Shown here: piece by piece, positions 10,670 to 22,500 of the stretch
Position numbering within the stretch: the first letter of the stretch is position 1
How the letters are laid out: each line of letters opens with the position of its first letter
From: Reticulitermes lucifugus
Taxonomy: Eukaryota; Arthropoda; Insecta; Blattodea; Rhinotermitidae
DNA length: 41,682 nucleotides
Assembly (NCBI GenBank): GCA_026260175.1
Contig: JAKCWW010004371.1
Span: 1-41,682 of the forward strand
Direction of reading: 5' to 3'
Translations under genes and position numbers: made by a program
Notes under the pieces: model-generated
The model's database searches: none
What the model was told of the DNA's origin: nothing
The model's input: the letters and a program-made list of their open reading frames with translations, nothing else

Positions 10670-10925
10670 GTAGGTAGCGCAGTCGGTGTAGTGACTGGGC
10701 AATGGGTGGGAGTTTTTTTATCTTCTCCACAGCGTCCAGACTGGCTCTGGGGCTCACGGAGCTTCGTATGCGGTGGGTACCGGTGGCTCTTTCCCCGGGG
10801 GTAAAGCGGCCTGCGCGTGAAAATATCCTACCAGTCACTCCAGTCGTGCTGAGGTTAAGAATACCTCCACTTTCCCATATGCCTTCTTGGTAAGGTGCTC
10901 GATTAAGCACATGGACTTTATATTT
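10670..10925 (+). mobile_element. tRNA-derived SINE, copy 2
   Basis: A box TAGCGCAGTCGG at 10675-10686 fits the Pol III consensus; GTGTAGTGACTGGGC follows as in the 2821 copy. The B box is lost. The body has GCGGTGGGTACCGGTGGCTC, GGTAAAGCGGCC, GAGGTTAAGAATACCTCCAC, and an end in ATTAAGCACATGGA and a T-rich tail. Confidence 0.75.
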
Positions 10926-11234
10926 TTATCTTTACCTTTTACAGCATAAATGCCCCCCACAGCGGGCCATGAGAACGATGGCACACAACCTGCAAACAAT
11001 CGAATTCTCTGTTCTTTAAACCTCTTGTCTTTCTAGACCTTTGTTCAACTCATATGCGTTAATACTTCTTATTTCTCTTAATACCCAGACACTGTCCCAG
11101 TGTACATGTGATTAAAAGCAAACATGTGGTTCGTAGGCTGTTAAAAGAAAGGTGTCCCAAACATTGTATTATATAAATTTAAAAAGTTGTTTAAAATAGA
11201 AATAGGATTTTTGAGACTGTGGAATATTCGTGAC

Positions 11235-11510
11235 TAGATACTGTTGGGGTGCTGAAATCAAGGAACATGCCATGGGCGGCTGTTATAACATGTTAGGAGA
11301 GTTGAGAAATGCGCACAAAATTGTGGTCAGAAAATCGAAAGGAAAGAGGGACCACGTGGAAGGTGTAGTTGTAGATGGGACAGTAGTGTTAAAATGTTTG
11401 GCGGGTGCTGAACACGATAATGACCTTCCGCATCCTCTGAAATATCAGTGGGAAGTTTGTTGACTAGTTAGTCAGCTGAAAGTGTAGGCATATATGCTTC
11501 TCATTAAAGT
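11235..11510 (+). mobile_element. LINE 3' tail, copy with RT C-terminus
   Basis: The forward frame 11230-11463 reads LRNAHKIVVRKSKGKRDH, a decayed form of the conserved LINE end with N-x-x-K-x-L-V-x-K-x-E-G-K-R, followed by GCTGAACACGATAATGACC, TTGACTAGTTAG and TATGCTTCTCATTAAAG of the 3' tail. The frame is a repeat remnant, not a host gene. Confidence 0.65.
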
Positions 11511-11664
11511 TGGTGGTGTAACTGCACATTGCACTTACAGTCATGTAGTATGCAGCAGAAACGTTTATACATGTCAAAACCTTCTACCACTAAACTCGGA
11601 TGCAATGTGTTTAGTGCCATACCTGCCCAGTTCCTTCTGAACCAATGTCACGAACTCATTTCAG

Positions 11665-11849
11665 AGGAACTAGCTCCTGCCAACCTTGAGGAACGCATCG
11701 TCTTCCGGGCACCCACGAAGAGTTCCAGTAACGCGGGCTCGAAGCGGAGCAGGTGCGAAGAGGCGCAGTCGGCAAAGAGGGCTAAGGTTGCGGGGGTGAA
11801 GAACACAAAACTGCTTTCGTTTGATCAGGAAGACGGAGACGACAGTTAA
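11665..11849 (+). CDS. KIAA1143/DUF4604-like terminal exon (partial gene)
   Basis: The frame ending at TAA 11847-11849 carries ERIVFRAPTK, then a Lys/Arg-rich linker, then KNTKLLSFDQEDGDDS. The family signature I remember for KIAA1143 homologues is G(R/K)I(V/I)(F/Y)-x-x-P-x-K followed near the C-terminus by K-N-(S/T)-x-LLSF and acidic residues, so this is most likely the last coding exon of that small, uncharacterised, Lys-rich protein. An acceptor ATTTCAG ends at 11664, which would make a phase-1 intron and a 60-residue exon. The N-terminal exons are not recognised upstream; they may lie beyond the left edge, or this may be a stranded or retroposed piece. The exon is rich in CpG and G+C compared with MEP-1 exons. 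It shares the + strand with MEP-1, about 3.5 kb from that gene's candidate promoter. Confidence 0.6.
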
Positions 11850-13884
11850 AGGTAGGTGCTGCCTAGCCCGGATCTAAAAATCGTATGTTCTTATGAATGA
11901 AGTAAGAATAATGCAGGAAACAAAATGGCCTTCGTTCCGTTGTTGTTTACATTATTGTAATTATGTCTGCTTCGGTCCTTTAAATTGTAATTTTGTGAAG
12001 GCAGTTGGAAGTGACGGTAAAAAATCGACTTAAACGAATGTTATTGCAGTCCAAGTGTACACGAACTATGATTTTCAATCTCAATATCGCTGTTTAAGAT
12101 CGTACAAGTATAAAGCAGGATGGCAAATCGAAACAACGCAACGTAATTCCGCTGTAAGTGAAATTATTCTTTCTTGGTTGATCGGGTAGTGAGGTCTGGT
12201 AGTATGTAACGAAATAGGAGCGAGGATAAAGATGAGCGTAAAGGAGAGTAAGAGGAGAGAGAGCTGGAGTGGCGTTTATGAGTAAGAGGGAGAATGAAGA
12301 CAGGGATTCCAAATCAAATATGCCTTCTGATTGGTCGTTTAGGTCGTTTCTTCTAGCGTTTCACAAAGTTTACACGGTTTAGGTTAGGTCGCGGAATGGA
12401 TATGACGTGAAGAAAATCGATAGTTGTATGGCAATAGTGATGTTTGCCATAGTTCTTTGTGTGGATGCCGTTCGAACAGACTATAGTGTTTTCCTACATC
12501 GGGATGGACGTTAGATGTTCGGGAGACAGACAATGCAGATATGCATACGGAAATTTGAACAAATGTTAGGCTTTCTTATTATAGTTCCATTCTCTTAGGG
12601 TAACGAATACGAGTTACCATATTGACCCGTCTTACGCTTTTCACTTTTTTTTGCACCGCTGCAGCCAGAGTTGCTGATATGTAGGTGATGGATTTTTCTG
12701 TAAACGAAGGTTCGTGTGTTAATTCCATGCAGAATGATGTATCGTCATGGCTGGAATTCGATTTGTTACTATTATGGCACGTCGACGATGTCACGAATTT
12801 ATTAATATTAACAAAATCGTCATCGCTTCCGTGTTACAGAAGCACTCGGGATGTGATGAAATCTAACGATGTTACAGACACTTAATATTAACACATGATT
12901 AATTAAATAGTGTTAATTGTAGTGGCTGTAATTATAAGTCGTCATTTCGACGTTTCTCATCCGACTGATGTATTCGTATCTATTGATGAATTTGGTAGAT
13001 AAGCCGTTGGACGTAATTACAGTTCGGAATAGCTTTTTTTTTTGTCTTGGGCACCATTTATTTTATTTAAACAAACAAATATATTATGGGTAATAATAAT
13101 AAAATTGGCGCCAGCGCGTAACCCCATCCCCTCTCCTCGTAGAACGTAGCTCGGGACTAACCATTTTAGTTCGGAGGGATGTTGGGTAGTTCTAAATTGA
13201 GCATCCACAGTCCTGCAGATGTGAAGGGCGCGGCCCCCCGTGCCACAAGCCGCAGGTAGAGCTTCGTATATTTTCCGGCTGTCACAATTCTGTAGTAATG
13301 TATGGACGCGATAGAAGTATTATGAATAAATAATACTTTATGAAGACGTTGTGGTGGAACATATACGCAACATTGTCTAGTTGGTCTTCCATTAAAGATA
13401 CTTTCCTTACGTTTAATTGCATCTCGAAAACACGGCAACACTGTGAGAAAGAAAATCTTATTTCTGTGAATTTGGTTGGATCAATGGCGTGTTTCGAAAG
13501 ACTGCTGCAGAGGGAATATGAAACACTGCACGACTGGCGTATGAATCTTACCGTTCATTTCACTCTGTATGAATAATTGTACATTATTTGTTTCTTGAAT
13601 CGAGGTGCCGTGCGAGGCGGATTATGGTGAGGTGGCAACCTGGTTCGGCCAGGTCAATGCCTTGGTATAAGAACATTCATCCTACCACAGAAAGCAGCTG
13701 ATTTTGAAATGTAATACATGTCGCTCAGATTTGAAAATATTAGATTGGGCACATATGATTTCTGCTTGGAAAGCCGCCTTAACATAGTTCCGCAAGTAAT
13801 GGTGCTCCATTTACATGCTTACCGACAAGAAGTTTAAAAATTTCGCTTCATTTACCGTCAGAGGCAACGGGTTTTCTTTTCGCC
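11850..13884. other. Sequence downstream of the DUF4604-like exon
   Basis: Presumably starts with that gene's 3' UTR; no clear AATAAA lies close to the stop. I recognise no further gene or repeat; frames at 12094-12312, 12579-12885 and 13017-13576 overlap on opposite strands and show no family signature. Confidence 0.35.
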
Positions 13885-14095
13885 AGTGACCCGACCGACT
13901 CGGCGGATCACCCAGCCTCCTACAGTGTGAATGCTGAGGGCTTTCGCCGGGGGTGGAGCTGTCATATCGTGAAGCTGACCACTCGTATTTATCTGCTGCT
14001 GAGATTAAGAAAGAGTGGAGCTATACCTCCATTTCCAATACATCGCAATTGTTGATGCTTAATTAAGCACAAGGTCAAATTTACTTTTGCCTTTA
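13885..14095 (+). mobile_element. SINE fragment
   Basis: It has GCCTCCTACAGTGTGAATGC, CGCCGGGGGTGGAGCTGTC, GTGAAGCTGACCACTCG, GCTGAGATTAAGAAAGAGTG, GAGCTATACCTCCATTTCC and a TTAATTAAGCACAAGGTC end, the body of the SINE family. The tRNA-like head is missing. Confidence 0.65.
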
Positions 14096-14271
14096 GAAAC
14101 AGTGTAGTAAGCATGGGCATCTTACGGGAGTTTATTCAGGAGGTGTTTCTGCAACTGAAATTCGGTAGCGCGTGTGTAATAGCATGGCTTTCAGATTCAT
14201 TTCTAAGAGCGCGTTTATTTTAAGGTACAGATGTACAGTTGCCCTAATGTGTACTGAAACACCACAATATG

Positions 14272-14690
14272 AAGGCATATGGGGGGGGGGGTTTGGAGGT
14301 ATATCTCAGGGGTGCACAAAACCCGGGAGACTAACTTTTTTATGGTGGCTCATAATATTTGTGGTCCCTTAGTATGAGACCTGCCACATATTACTCTTCT
14401 GGCGACAAGAATTTTGAGATGGCTTCTAGATTTTTGGAAAATTTGTGGACCCCTGGTATAGCTCCACGCATTCTTAACTTCGGCCCTAGATGGGAGTCAG
14501 CCTCACGCCCCGGCCGCTTTTCCTTTGCGGGAAGAGTCCCCGGTAACCATTGAATGTGAGAATGGGCAAGCTTCAGAGCCGGTCTCGACACTACGGAGAC
14601 AAGAAAAATCTCTTGTCCCTGCCGGGAAACGAACCTAGATTTCTCGGTCATCTAGCCCGTTGCTTTGTCACAAAACCGCAGTTGAAGGGC
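14272..14690 (-). mobile_element. tRNA-derived SINE on minus strand, interrupted by a MITE
   Basis: On the minus strand a B box GGTTCGTTTCC (14625-14635) follows GGGCTAGATGACCGAGAAAT. The body continues through GGTTACCGGGGACTC, GCGGCCGGGGCGTGAGGCTG and GAAGTTAAGAATGCGTGGAG. After GCTATA it is broken by the insertion at 14307-14455 and resumes with ACCTCCAAACC, a C tract and ATATGCCTTCATATT. Confidence 0.7.
14307..14455. mobile_element. hAT MITE family A, copy 2 (149 bp), nested in a SINE
   Basis: Ends CAGGGGTGCACAAAACCC and (other strand) CAGGGGTCCACAAATTTTCC. Flanks GTATATCT (14299-14306) and GTATAGCT (14456-14463) match at 7 of 8. GTATAGCT is the expected SINE sequence at this point, so the right flank is the unmutated copy of the target duplication. 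Confidence 0.75.
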
Positions 14691-15394
14691 GTCAGTTCAT
14701 TGATTTTTAAGTGAAACTTCTAAACTTGTTTTTGATGTCGAAGGAAGCGGGTCAAAATTCTTTTTAGATGTTGAAAGGACTGTGCATCTGGAAGTCTGAA
14801 ACCGTGATGGCATATCATGTGATTGTGTTAATTTACAGAAAATGGAAGTAATTTCTGATTTTGAGGACGTCACACTTTTGGAGTGAAGAGCAGTTTTTTA
14901 GTTTTCTTTGATGCTGAAGACCTTCCGAGAAATACCATAATGGTCAGTTGTCTTGTTGATTTAGATATACCACTTTCACAATCTAGAAGACCACAATCTC
15001 TGAACACTCTCCGCTGTGAGAACCAAAAATTTTACGTAGAGGTAACTGATGTCCATGGAGAACCAGTTGTAGCCAGATGATATGTGAGAGTGTAAGTCTT
15101 AGGAAACCCAGAACACTTGAATCGTGAGCAGCACCGCTGTGAGAACCTTAAATTTCGCAGATAGCATGTGCTTCGGGGTTATCGTGGCCAGAATTTGAAA
15201 TTCAGCAGGGCCCAAAATATTATTTTAATCGGGGACAGATTGATACATTTTCAGTTGAACCAAAGTCCATCATGTGGTAACCCACGGTCCTGACAGCTAT
15301 ACCGGAGGGTGCTAGTGGGCCCATTGTGCTTAAAATGAGGGATGTTCAAACATTTGCGAACTTTATCGTGATTGGGTAAACGAACCCATTTAGT
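14691..15394. other. Unassigned sequence before the MEP-1 promoter
   Basis: Two similar segments share CCGCTGTGAGAACC (about 15010-15023 and 15133-15146), each followed by AAATTTT/AAATTTC-type sequence, so a short diverged duplication may be present. The frame 14883-15080 has no recognisable protein content. Confidence 0.35.
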
Positions 15395-15600
15395 CACGTG
15401 ATCGCAGACGCTCGACGTTATTGGACGACCAAACCTCTATCATGTTGAGTGCCTACGTCACAATTTTGCGGTCACGTGATGCTTGGTCGCCATCTTGGCA
15501 GTTTTCGGTGTTTAGGGTTAGTGACGTCGTCGACAAACAAAAATTGTTAGTGGTGTTTATTACCACCCATTATACCATGTGAACTTTGAATTGTATCAGT
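15395..15600 (+). promoter_or_regulatory. Candidate MEP-1 promoter
   Basis: A CpG-rich stretch about 0.9-1.1 kb before the MEP-1 start codon. CACGTG boxes lie at 15395-15400 and 15473-15478, both with TCACGTGAT around them. CGCCATCTTGG (15488-15498) resembles the YY1/Pleiohomeotic element often found near start sites of housekeeping genes. TGACGTCG (15522-15529) is CRE-like. TCAGT (15596-15600) fits an arthropod initiator. These motifs are seen directly; their function and the transcription start are inferred. Confidence 0.45.
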
Positions 15601-16193
15601 CATATTCGAAAGGTACATGGTGGTGTTCTTCTGCAATCGTAGTTCAAAACTCCCGCTACTACCTTCCAGCCTATGTTTGCGTTTCAGAAGTGCTGTGGGA
15701 TATTGGCGGTAGGCAGTGCTGTCGGTTCCTTTTCGGTATAAAGGAAGAAATGGCGGGAGGTCAGACGGCAGTGTAGGAGTTAAAGCTTTACAGTCTCTGT
15801 TATGAAAAGTGTGAATTTATAGTACACTGACAGAAGGAGCGTACAGATGTCAAAACACATTCGCTATTGCAGTTGCAGTGGGAGCGTAATCTTCACTGGT
15901 GATAAAAGTGTGCTACCCATTTACAACGTGTTGGTAGTAGAACACTACTGCCCTCTGGTGTGTATGAGTGGACTTACGTCGGTGTCATTCCGGAAAATAG
16001 TGCAGAGGTACGGGGAAATGAACGTCGCCAAAATACTGGGGGGAAAATTATATGCATGCATTCACTGTCCAGATTAATAGGCGTAGAAGTATGATGTAAC
16101 CAGAGTGTGAAGTTATTTTGTGATCAGATATGTGGTCGGTGAATAATTTAATTTTGATAAGTCTTTGGTCCTCCAGGAGGCAGGTGTGACGCG
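15601..16193 (+). other. Possible 5' UTR exon of MEP-1
   Basis: Between the candidate promoter and the first coding exon the best splice donor I see is GCG|GTAAGCG at 16193/16194. It would give a 269-bp intron ending at the acceptor 16462. Open frames here (for example 15847-16077) do not resemble any protein I know and would be leader ORFs. The start of this exon is not determinable from sequence alone. Confidence 0.3.
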
Positions 16194-16483
16194 GTAAGCG
16201 TGTTGAATTTTTTAATATCGAGTTATAAGCGGAAATTTCCCTTCAGGCAATGAAAGATCTCAATTCTAACAATTTATATTGACTGGAACGTCAGCATAAT
16301 AATAGTTTCATGTTTTTACATTACCCTTGGTATTCCAGTAATGAAGAAGGGCCCAAAATTACAGCGGAAACCGCCATCTTGAATTATAGTATCATATGAA
16401 ATGGTCATCATTGAAATAGCTCAGTCCCTTTTGTGTAACATAACCTCACCATATTTTTCCAGGCTCCATCTGTTCTGACTCCG

Positions 16484-16553
16484 ATGGAGGCTGTGATGGG
16501 AGAAACTGGAGAAGGAAGTAAAGAGGGATCTGATAGTTCTGTGAACAAAGCAG
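16484..16553 (+). CDS. MEP-1: MEP-1 coding exon 1 (start codon exon)
   Basis: The exon is bounded by an acceptor ending at 16462 (TTTTTCCAG) and the donor CAG|GTACAGG after 16553. From ATG at 16484 it encodes 23 residues (MEAVMGETGEGSKEGSDSSV then NKA) and leaves one base, G, which joins GT at 25017 to make Gly24. The seven codons before the ATG in this exon (16463-16483) are open, so the start depends on the upstream exon. If the donor at 16194 is used, an in-frame TAA at 16158-16160 closes the frame and 16484 is the first ATG. A second ATG four codons later (Met5) has a better context (G at -3 and G at +4). Confidence 0.72.
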
Positions 16554-19500
16554 GTACAGGTCACATGTGACATTAGCATGTAATCAGTGTCACATATCAT
16601 TTGATTCATATATACACATCTGAAAGGTTTCATCTATATTTGTACTTGTATGTGTAATTTCGAAGGTTTTTTGTTTGGGGTACAAGGTTTACTTTAAGGC
16701 TAGAAATGTTTCTTTAGACAGTATGTAGATTCTGACAGAAATCCAGTTTGCATTCAGCTTTTTGTGAATGTTCTGCTGTGCCATGGGATGTGTAAAGTGA
16801 TTGGTATATGAATCACAACTTTGTGAACCAAATTTTGTTGTATGTTTCTTTGAGTTACACAGTATTTTCAGTGATTTTTTTTTCTTTTTTTCCCACTCAG
16901 GCTTTTTCTGTTATTCAGTCATGTCATTGAGGCTCAAATGTTAGAATTTTGAGTTCTGAATGGTGGCGTTATAGGTCATATTGTGTATGTGATTAAATTG
17001 ATAAAGTTTGGGATGTTAAGAGTTAACCCCTTTGTGTGTTTCTTGGCTTTATGCGTATGGTTTACAGTAATTAATGCATTTTATTTGTTTTTGTAGATAA
17101 ACATCTTTCAGTATGTGTTTAGGCACTTCCACATGTTGATTGATGTTTGATGAAGTATGAAAATATGGGTTTTATATTAATTAACTTGCAGCATGTTGGA
17201 ATGTGTCAGCATAACTGTAACAGTGTCAGGTAGTGGCAATATGTGTTGGCATTCTGTCTGCCAGAACACATTTATGCATGATGGCCACAACTGAAGCATG
17301 CCACAACATGTGTGATTGTTCAACTTTTCTCAAGGCTCACCTGTTTGTTCAGTCATTGTGATGGATGGAATGAGCAGTCATTGTGATGGATGGAATGAGC
17401 GTGATATGTGCCTAGGAATTTTGGTGTGTGGAATACAGAATATTATCAGTATTTGGATAAAACATGTTGGGAATTATACCTGTTATTCTTAGCTTGTGCA
17501 AAATGTAAGGAACAGTTTTTTAGCTCTGAGGTGGACTTTTTGGTCATGCAAATTTACAGCGTCAGTTGTTGCGTAGGCTGGAATGGAAAAAGCTATTGGA
17601 CTTGACTCTTTGGCACTGGCATTAAATGCCTATAGTGATATGCAGAAGACTGGAATTTACATGGAGGGTGGGGGGGGAGTGAATAAGAGCAGATATAAAT
17701 ATATAATATTCAGCATTTTGAGCATCACACTGCTTGTTACTTATATATAGTGTTCAGCACCAAAGGGTTAACAAAAGTCTGGAACAGAAGTGTATAAGAT
17801 ACATGTGCGTAATTTAAGGTACTGCAATCTTCCCAGCTTCACTTCTGATTTTGAAATGCCCAGAAAAGCTGAATCAAACATTGATTCATTGAAGAGACTG
17901 ATGTAAGAAATACAGATGATGTAAGTATTAAAACATAGTACAGTACCTACATATGTTTTTTGACAAGTTAAGGTTATTGATACCTTAGTATGGTTTATAA
18001 CCTCTAAAGCTTCCACAGTATGAAATGTGTTACTTTTGCACTCATTGTAATTTAATGTTGCTGTCAGCTGTGCTTTAAGAAGGTGAATTGAGCTGAGTCA
18101 TAGTTTATTGTTCATTTAATGATCAGTCCTATTTTTTGCATAACTGAAATTATAAAATTTAGTGTTTATCATATGCCAGTGAAATAAGAAGTCACTGGTA
18201 TCATTCTTAAATATTTTATTTCAGGACCCACAGAAGAGTATGTGAACACAAGTGATAACAGTTGCTAATTCTTTTCACGATGTTGCATGTCTTCTAGTTA
18301 CGTACATGCTTTAAAAAATGAAATTGGGTGGAAGAGGGGCCCCTTTTAGAGCAAATGAGAATTGACGTCTCTGGGAGTGGAAGGAGATGATGAATTTCAT
18401 ATTGTAGGAAGAAATTGTCTTTCAATTTAAAACTGAGTAGCCAGCAGTGGCTGATACCTGAAAGAATGTTTGGCAATGTTGTTGACTATTGAGTGCAAGG
18501 CAAGCTGAATGAGAATTCCTTGTTTCAGGTGGGCACACTTCTACTTGGACCATACATGATTTGAACAAATTTACATTTTTGGTACACAAAACCCCTAATT
18601 CAGTAATGCAGCCTGAAATGTTAGTGGCAGTATCCACTCCTCTACTGTGACATCATCAGCGTATTACTGATGGTACTAGTTCGTAGTGTGGCAGGCAAAA
18701 ATTTATGTTGGCAGCATGTTGCTGTGTCCTGGACAACTGACACGGTTAACATGTTGGTGCCACCAGTCTTAAAGGCCAAAATTTTTGTTTATTGCTGCTG
18801 CCACATGTATTTGGTAATTTTTTCAGTGTGTTACATTTGGTCAGCACATGGCTAGCTATGATGAGCTTCATCCTTTATCATCTTGGACATGGGTGGATGG
18901 GGGAAGAACAAAAATGATCTTGTAGTCTAGTGAAAATAATGGTACTTAAGCAAGTCTATGAACAAATTATATATTACATTATTTACTTAAGTACACAAAC
19001 ATGTTGGAGGAAGTGTGTCCTTTCCATGCATGTTTATTCCAAGTACTCTTCCCCTTAACTTTCTCTCATCCAGTTGTCATGAACAACCACAAATCAAATA
19101 CTGGTTTGACCCTTGATCCACCTAACTCAGCCCTAAATGAATTGATCAGCCAGTCTAACAATCTGTCCAGCTGCTGTATTTAGCGCATAATAAAGGTCAT
19201 GATAGGCTGGTGGCTATACCTGCATTAGGGTTTTTGAGCATTGCATTGCATGCTGGGTATACCTGACGTCAAGTGCCAAAGGGTTAATGACATAGTCACA
19301 GCATAAGTATTCTTCCTTAAAGTTTAGTTGTGGCTGCTTCATAAAACTGTGGCGTTCACCACTGCACACATAGACAGTTGTCGTAAAATTTATACATTTC
19401 CGAATGTTTTTATCTAGTTGTTTGTCTTCAGTTAGAAGTGCTGCTTTTATATTTGCAGTTTGGAAGGAAAGTTGTGTTCATTGTGGAAATAAGTTGTATA

Positions 19501-22500
19501 AATTTTATGTAATAGTAGTGAACATTTAAGTAATGTTCAAACAAAGCTTCTTATTATCTCTATATATTTTGCTGTGAGTTCTTTGTAAATTATGGTGCGT
19601 GTTTCATGTACTAATCCCCGTAACCAAATAACTTAAGTGTCATAAACTCTTTGTTTCCCTCATGATTCCAGACTTCCTTTTTCTTCCCCATGCCCTGGTG
19701 ACTGTTTCATAGGGTCCACCATTATCTTTCTTCCTCCTTTCCGTCTTCCATGCCCTGGGAGGCTGCTTACAGTGACCCCGAACTGAAATCTCCGCGTCCA
19801 CCATACTGATCTTAGTAATGGCCCTTTTCAGGGCTCCAGCAACCTGATGGTTTCCCATTACCTTCCATGCAAGCCAGTCACTGATCACACTGTTGCTTAA
19901 GTATTCATGCCTCCACCTGTTACGGCATTCTTCTTGGAGTTCTTGCCGCTTGAAGATGGAACCAATACTTTGTTCCGAAACATGGGTAACAAACTAGCAA
20001 CCAACGCCATGCAACATCCCAGAAAACTATAGACCCAGTGGGATGACAGGAAATTGACTTACGTTACGTGTAATTCGAAAGCTTGTGGTTTATTTCTTTG
20101 TAGATGGCTGATGGTTGTGTTGAAGGTAGGCATGTTGGGCATTGTAATAAAATTATGTCAGTGACATAAGTAGAACAAAGGAATGGAAACCAATGTTAAT
20201 TGACATTTTTGAGCATTCTTGTGGTAGTAGATTGTATAAAGAGTGTTGTACAAGACTTGGCAAATGCCAGTAGACAAATTGTGAGGTCAGGCCTGAACAT
20301 TGGAAAGAATTTCCAGATGGATTGCTTGTACGATAATATTCCTGTATTATTTAAAGGTAACACTATTATTCCTAAGTATGTGGTGAAAGTGGAGAATAAA
20401 AACTTAATGGGCTCGTGTGCATGTGCAATCGTGTATAGGAAGAATGTATTACCTTAATGAAAATTCATATTCAAGTTCATATTTATTTTGCAAGAACAGA
20501 ATTTAGTTTTCAAGAAAGAACTCTTCTCTCTAGACACTAAGTGTAACCTGTCATAACAACACAGTGTTTATAGATCCTGTAGTAACCCATGATAACTGCT
20601 ATTGCCAGTGTACTGGTTGTTGTTTTTATATGTTGGTGCAAAAGTTTACAGTGTTTACAAACAGTGTAAGAACTTGGTGAATTAAGTTTGCTGTCACTGT
20701 GTGGTTTGTACAAGATGGAGCATGAAAGTTTGTTACTTTGGTAACATTGATTTAAACCAAATCAGTTATTGCAAGTTGTGAAAATTTTGTGTCAGTTTGT
20801 AGTAGTTCTGAAAATGTATCTATAGGGCAGTGAGGTGTCACAGTATAACTGCTACTCAGAGAAGGTTTTGGGCCTTCTTCAGAACTTTCTGGAGACCTGC
20901 ACAATACATTATACTACATTTTTTTTTTGTAGTAGTTTGAGCAGGAAGTCAGTGTAAAGGAAGAAAGGCAAGCAGTTTTTATTCTCCCAAGAATGTTGCT
21001 ACCTTGTGAGTTGCAAGGCAGAGTACTCCGGGAAAATCAGCCAGAAAAGTGGTTGCTGTACTCTTGATGTTTTGATGATAGTTCAATGATACTTGTATGT
21101 GATTACATAAACTTTAAGAATGAGATATGCTAAAAAGACTTTAATTGCAGCGTGGTTGTGAATGGAAAATGCTACATTATGTACAGACTATTTTTTTATG
21201 AATCATATTTTCATTTTGCTGGCACCATGAACAAGCAGTGTACAAGTTTTGGACATCAAAACATCAACATCACTTCAGCGAGAAAGGAAGGTTTGTGGAG
21301 GGGGTGACTGTAGGGAGCCATGGTTTTTGGGCAGCAGAATGTCTGTATTGGTTCCATGAGAAAGAAAGTTGTGGAAGGAGTGTCTGTATGGCAAGCGCTG
21401 GTTCAGTTGGAGGCTTTGTCATCAATGAAACAGTGAACTGACATTGGTATATGGCTATATTGCAGAATGACTTCCTATCACAACTAATGACAACTCGTCT
21501 TTGATTCCAGTGGTTTGTGTGCTTCAGCAGTAGTTCATGGAAAGTGGTGCCACACAATATTTGTGATGTGTTGAATTTTCTGCACACTTGTTTTCAGCCA
21601 TTGTTTAATCTCTCATGGGTGATAAAATTAAGGAGGATGAGGTTGGCAGGGCATGTGGCACATATGGGATAGAAGAGGATAGACCTGAAGGAAAGGAAAC
21701 ACTTGATAGATCTGGGCATAGACAGAAGGATGATATTGATGTGGATCTTAAAGAAATGGGGTGGGAGAGCTTGGACTGTATTTGTCTGGTGTAGGATAGT
21801 AAGACGTGACCTCTTGTACACGTGGTAATGAACCTTTGGGTTCCATAATGTGCAGGTAATTTCTTGACTAACTGAGGAACTGTTAGCTTCTCAGGGACTC
21901 TGGTGCATGGACTTAATGTAATCTCTCATTAGTATTTTGTGTGTCCCAGCTGTGTCCACTTTTGCCCACCCCTCTGTGCAGACCTCAATCTGTGTGACTT
22001 CCTGTTGGAGGGTGTTCATAAAAGCGAAGCGGAGTTGTCAAAGAAACGAGGGCATCTTATGAACCTGCAAGCCACGATTGTCCAGTTGTGCAGTTTTTTT
22101 TTCCGCCTGTGCCGACATTGGCTGTTGTTACTGGGCTATGCCCATCTTAACAATCTTTCTTGAATAAAGTACTATCTGTGTGGTGGACATACTCCCATTG
22201 GAGTACTCCACAAAATTACTTAATCACTTATTCTTGTGATAACTGTCACTTGGCACATTTCACTTAAACTAATTCGAACGGTTTTAGTCTGTCCAACCGT
22301 CGCACTAGTTCAGCATTGGCGAGAAGTTGTAGCATCTCAATGTTTTGATGTTGAAGCAGTCTTCTCTCATGCTTCTTGGCAATTCGCTGAATCTCTTCAT
22401 CGACCGAAGCAATTTTCAAATCCTTGTGGATGTCCTGATTTCATATATACCAAGGGGCATTGACAATGCACCTCAGTACTTTGTTTTGAAGTGTTTGAAT

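Noticed and set aside
10554-10910. 118-codon minus-strand frame and overlapping forward frames
   Set aside because: They lie in the SINE at 10670-10925 and use its reverse strand; not host genes.
15847-16077. 76-codon forward frame before MEP-1
   Set aside because: No recognisable content; it sits in the likely 5' UTR and is at most a leader ORF.
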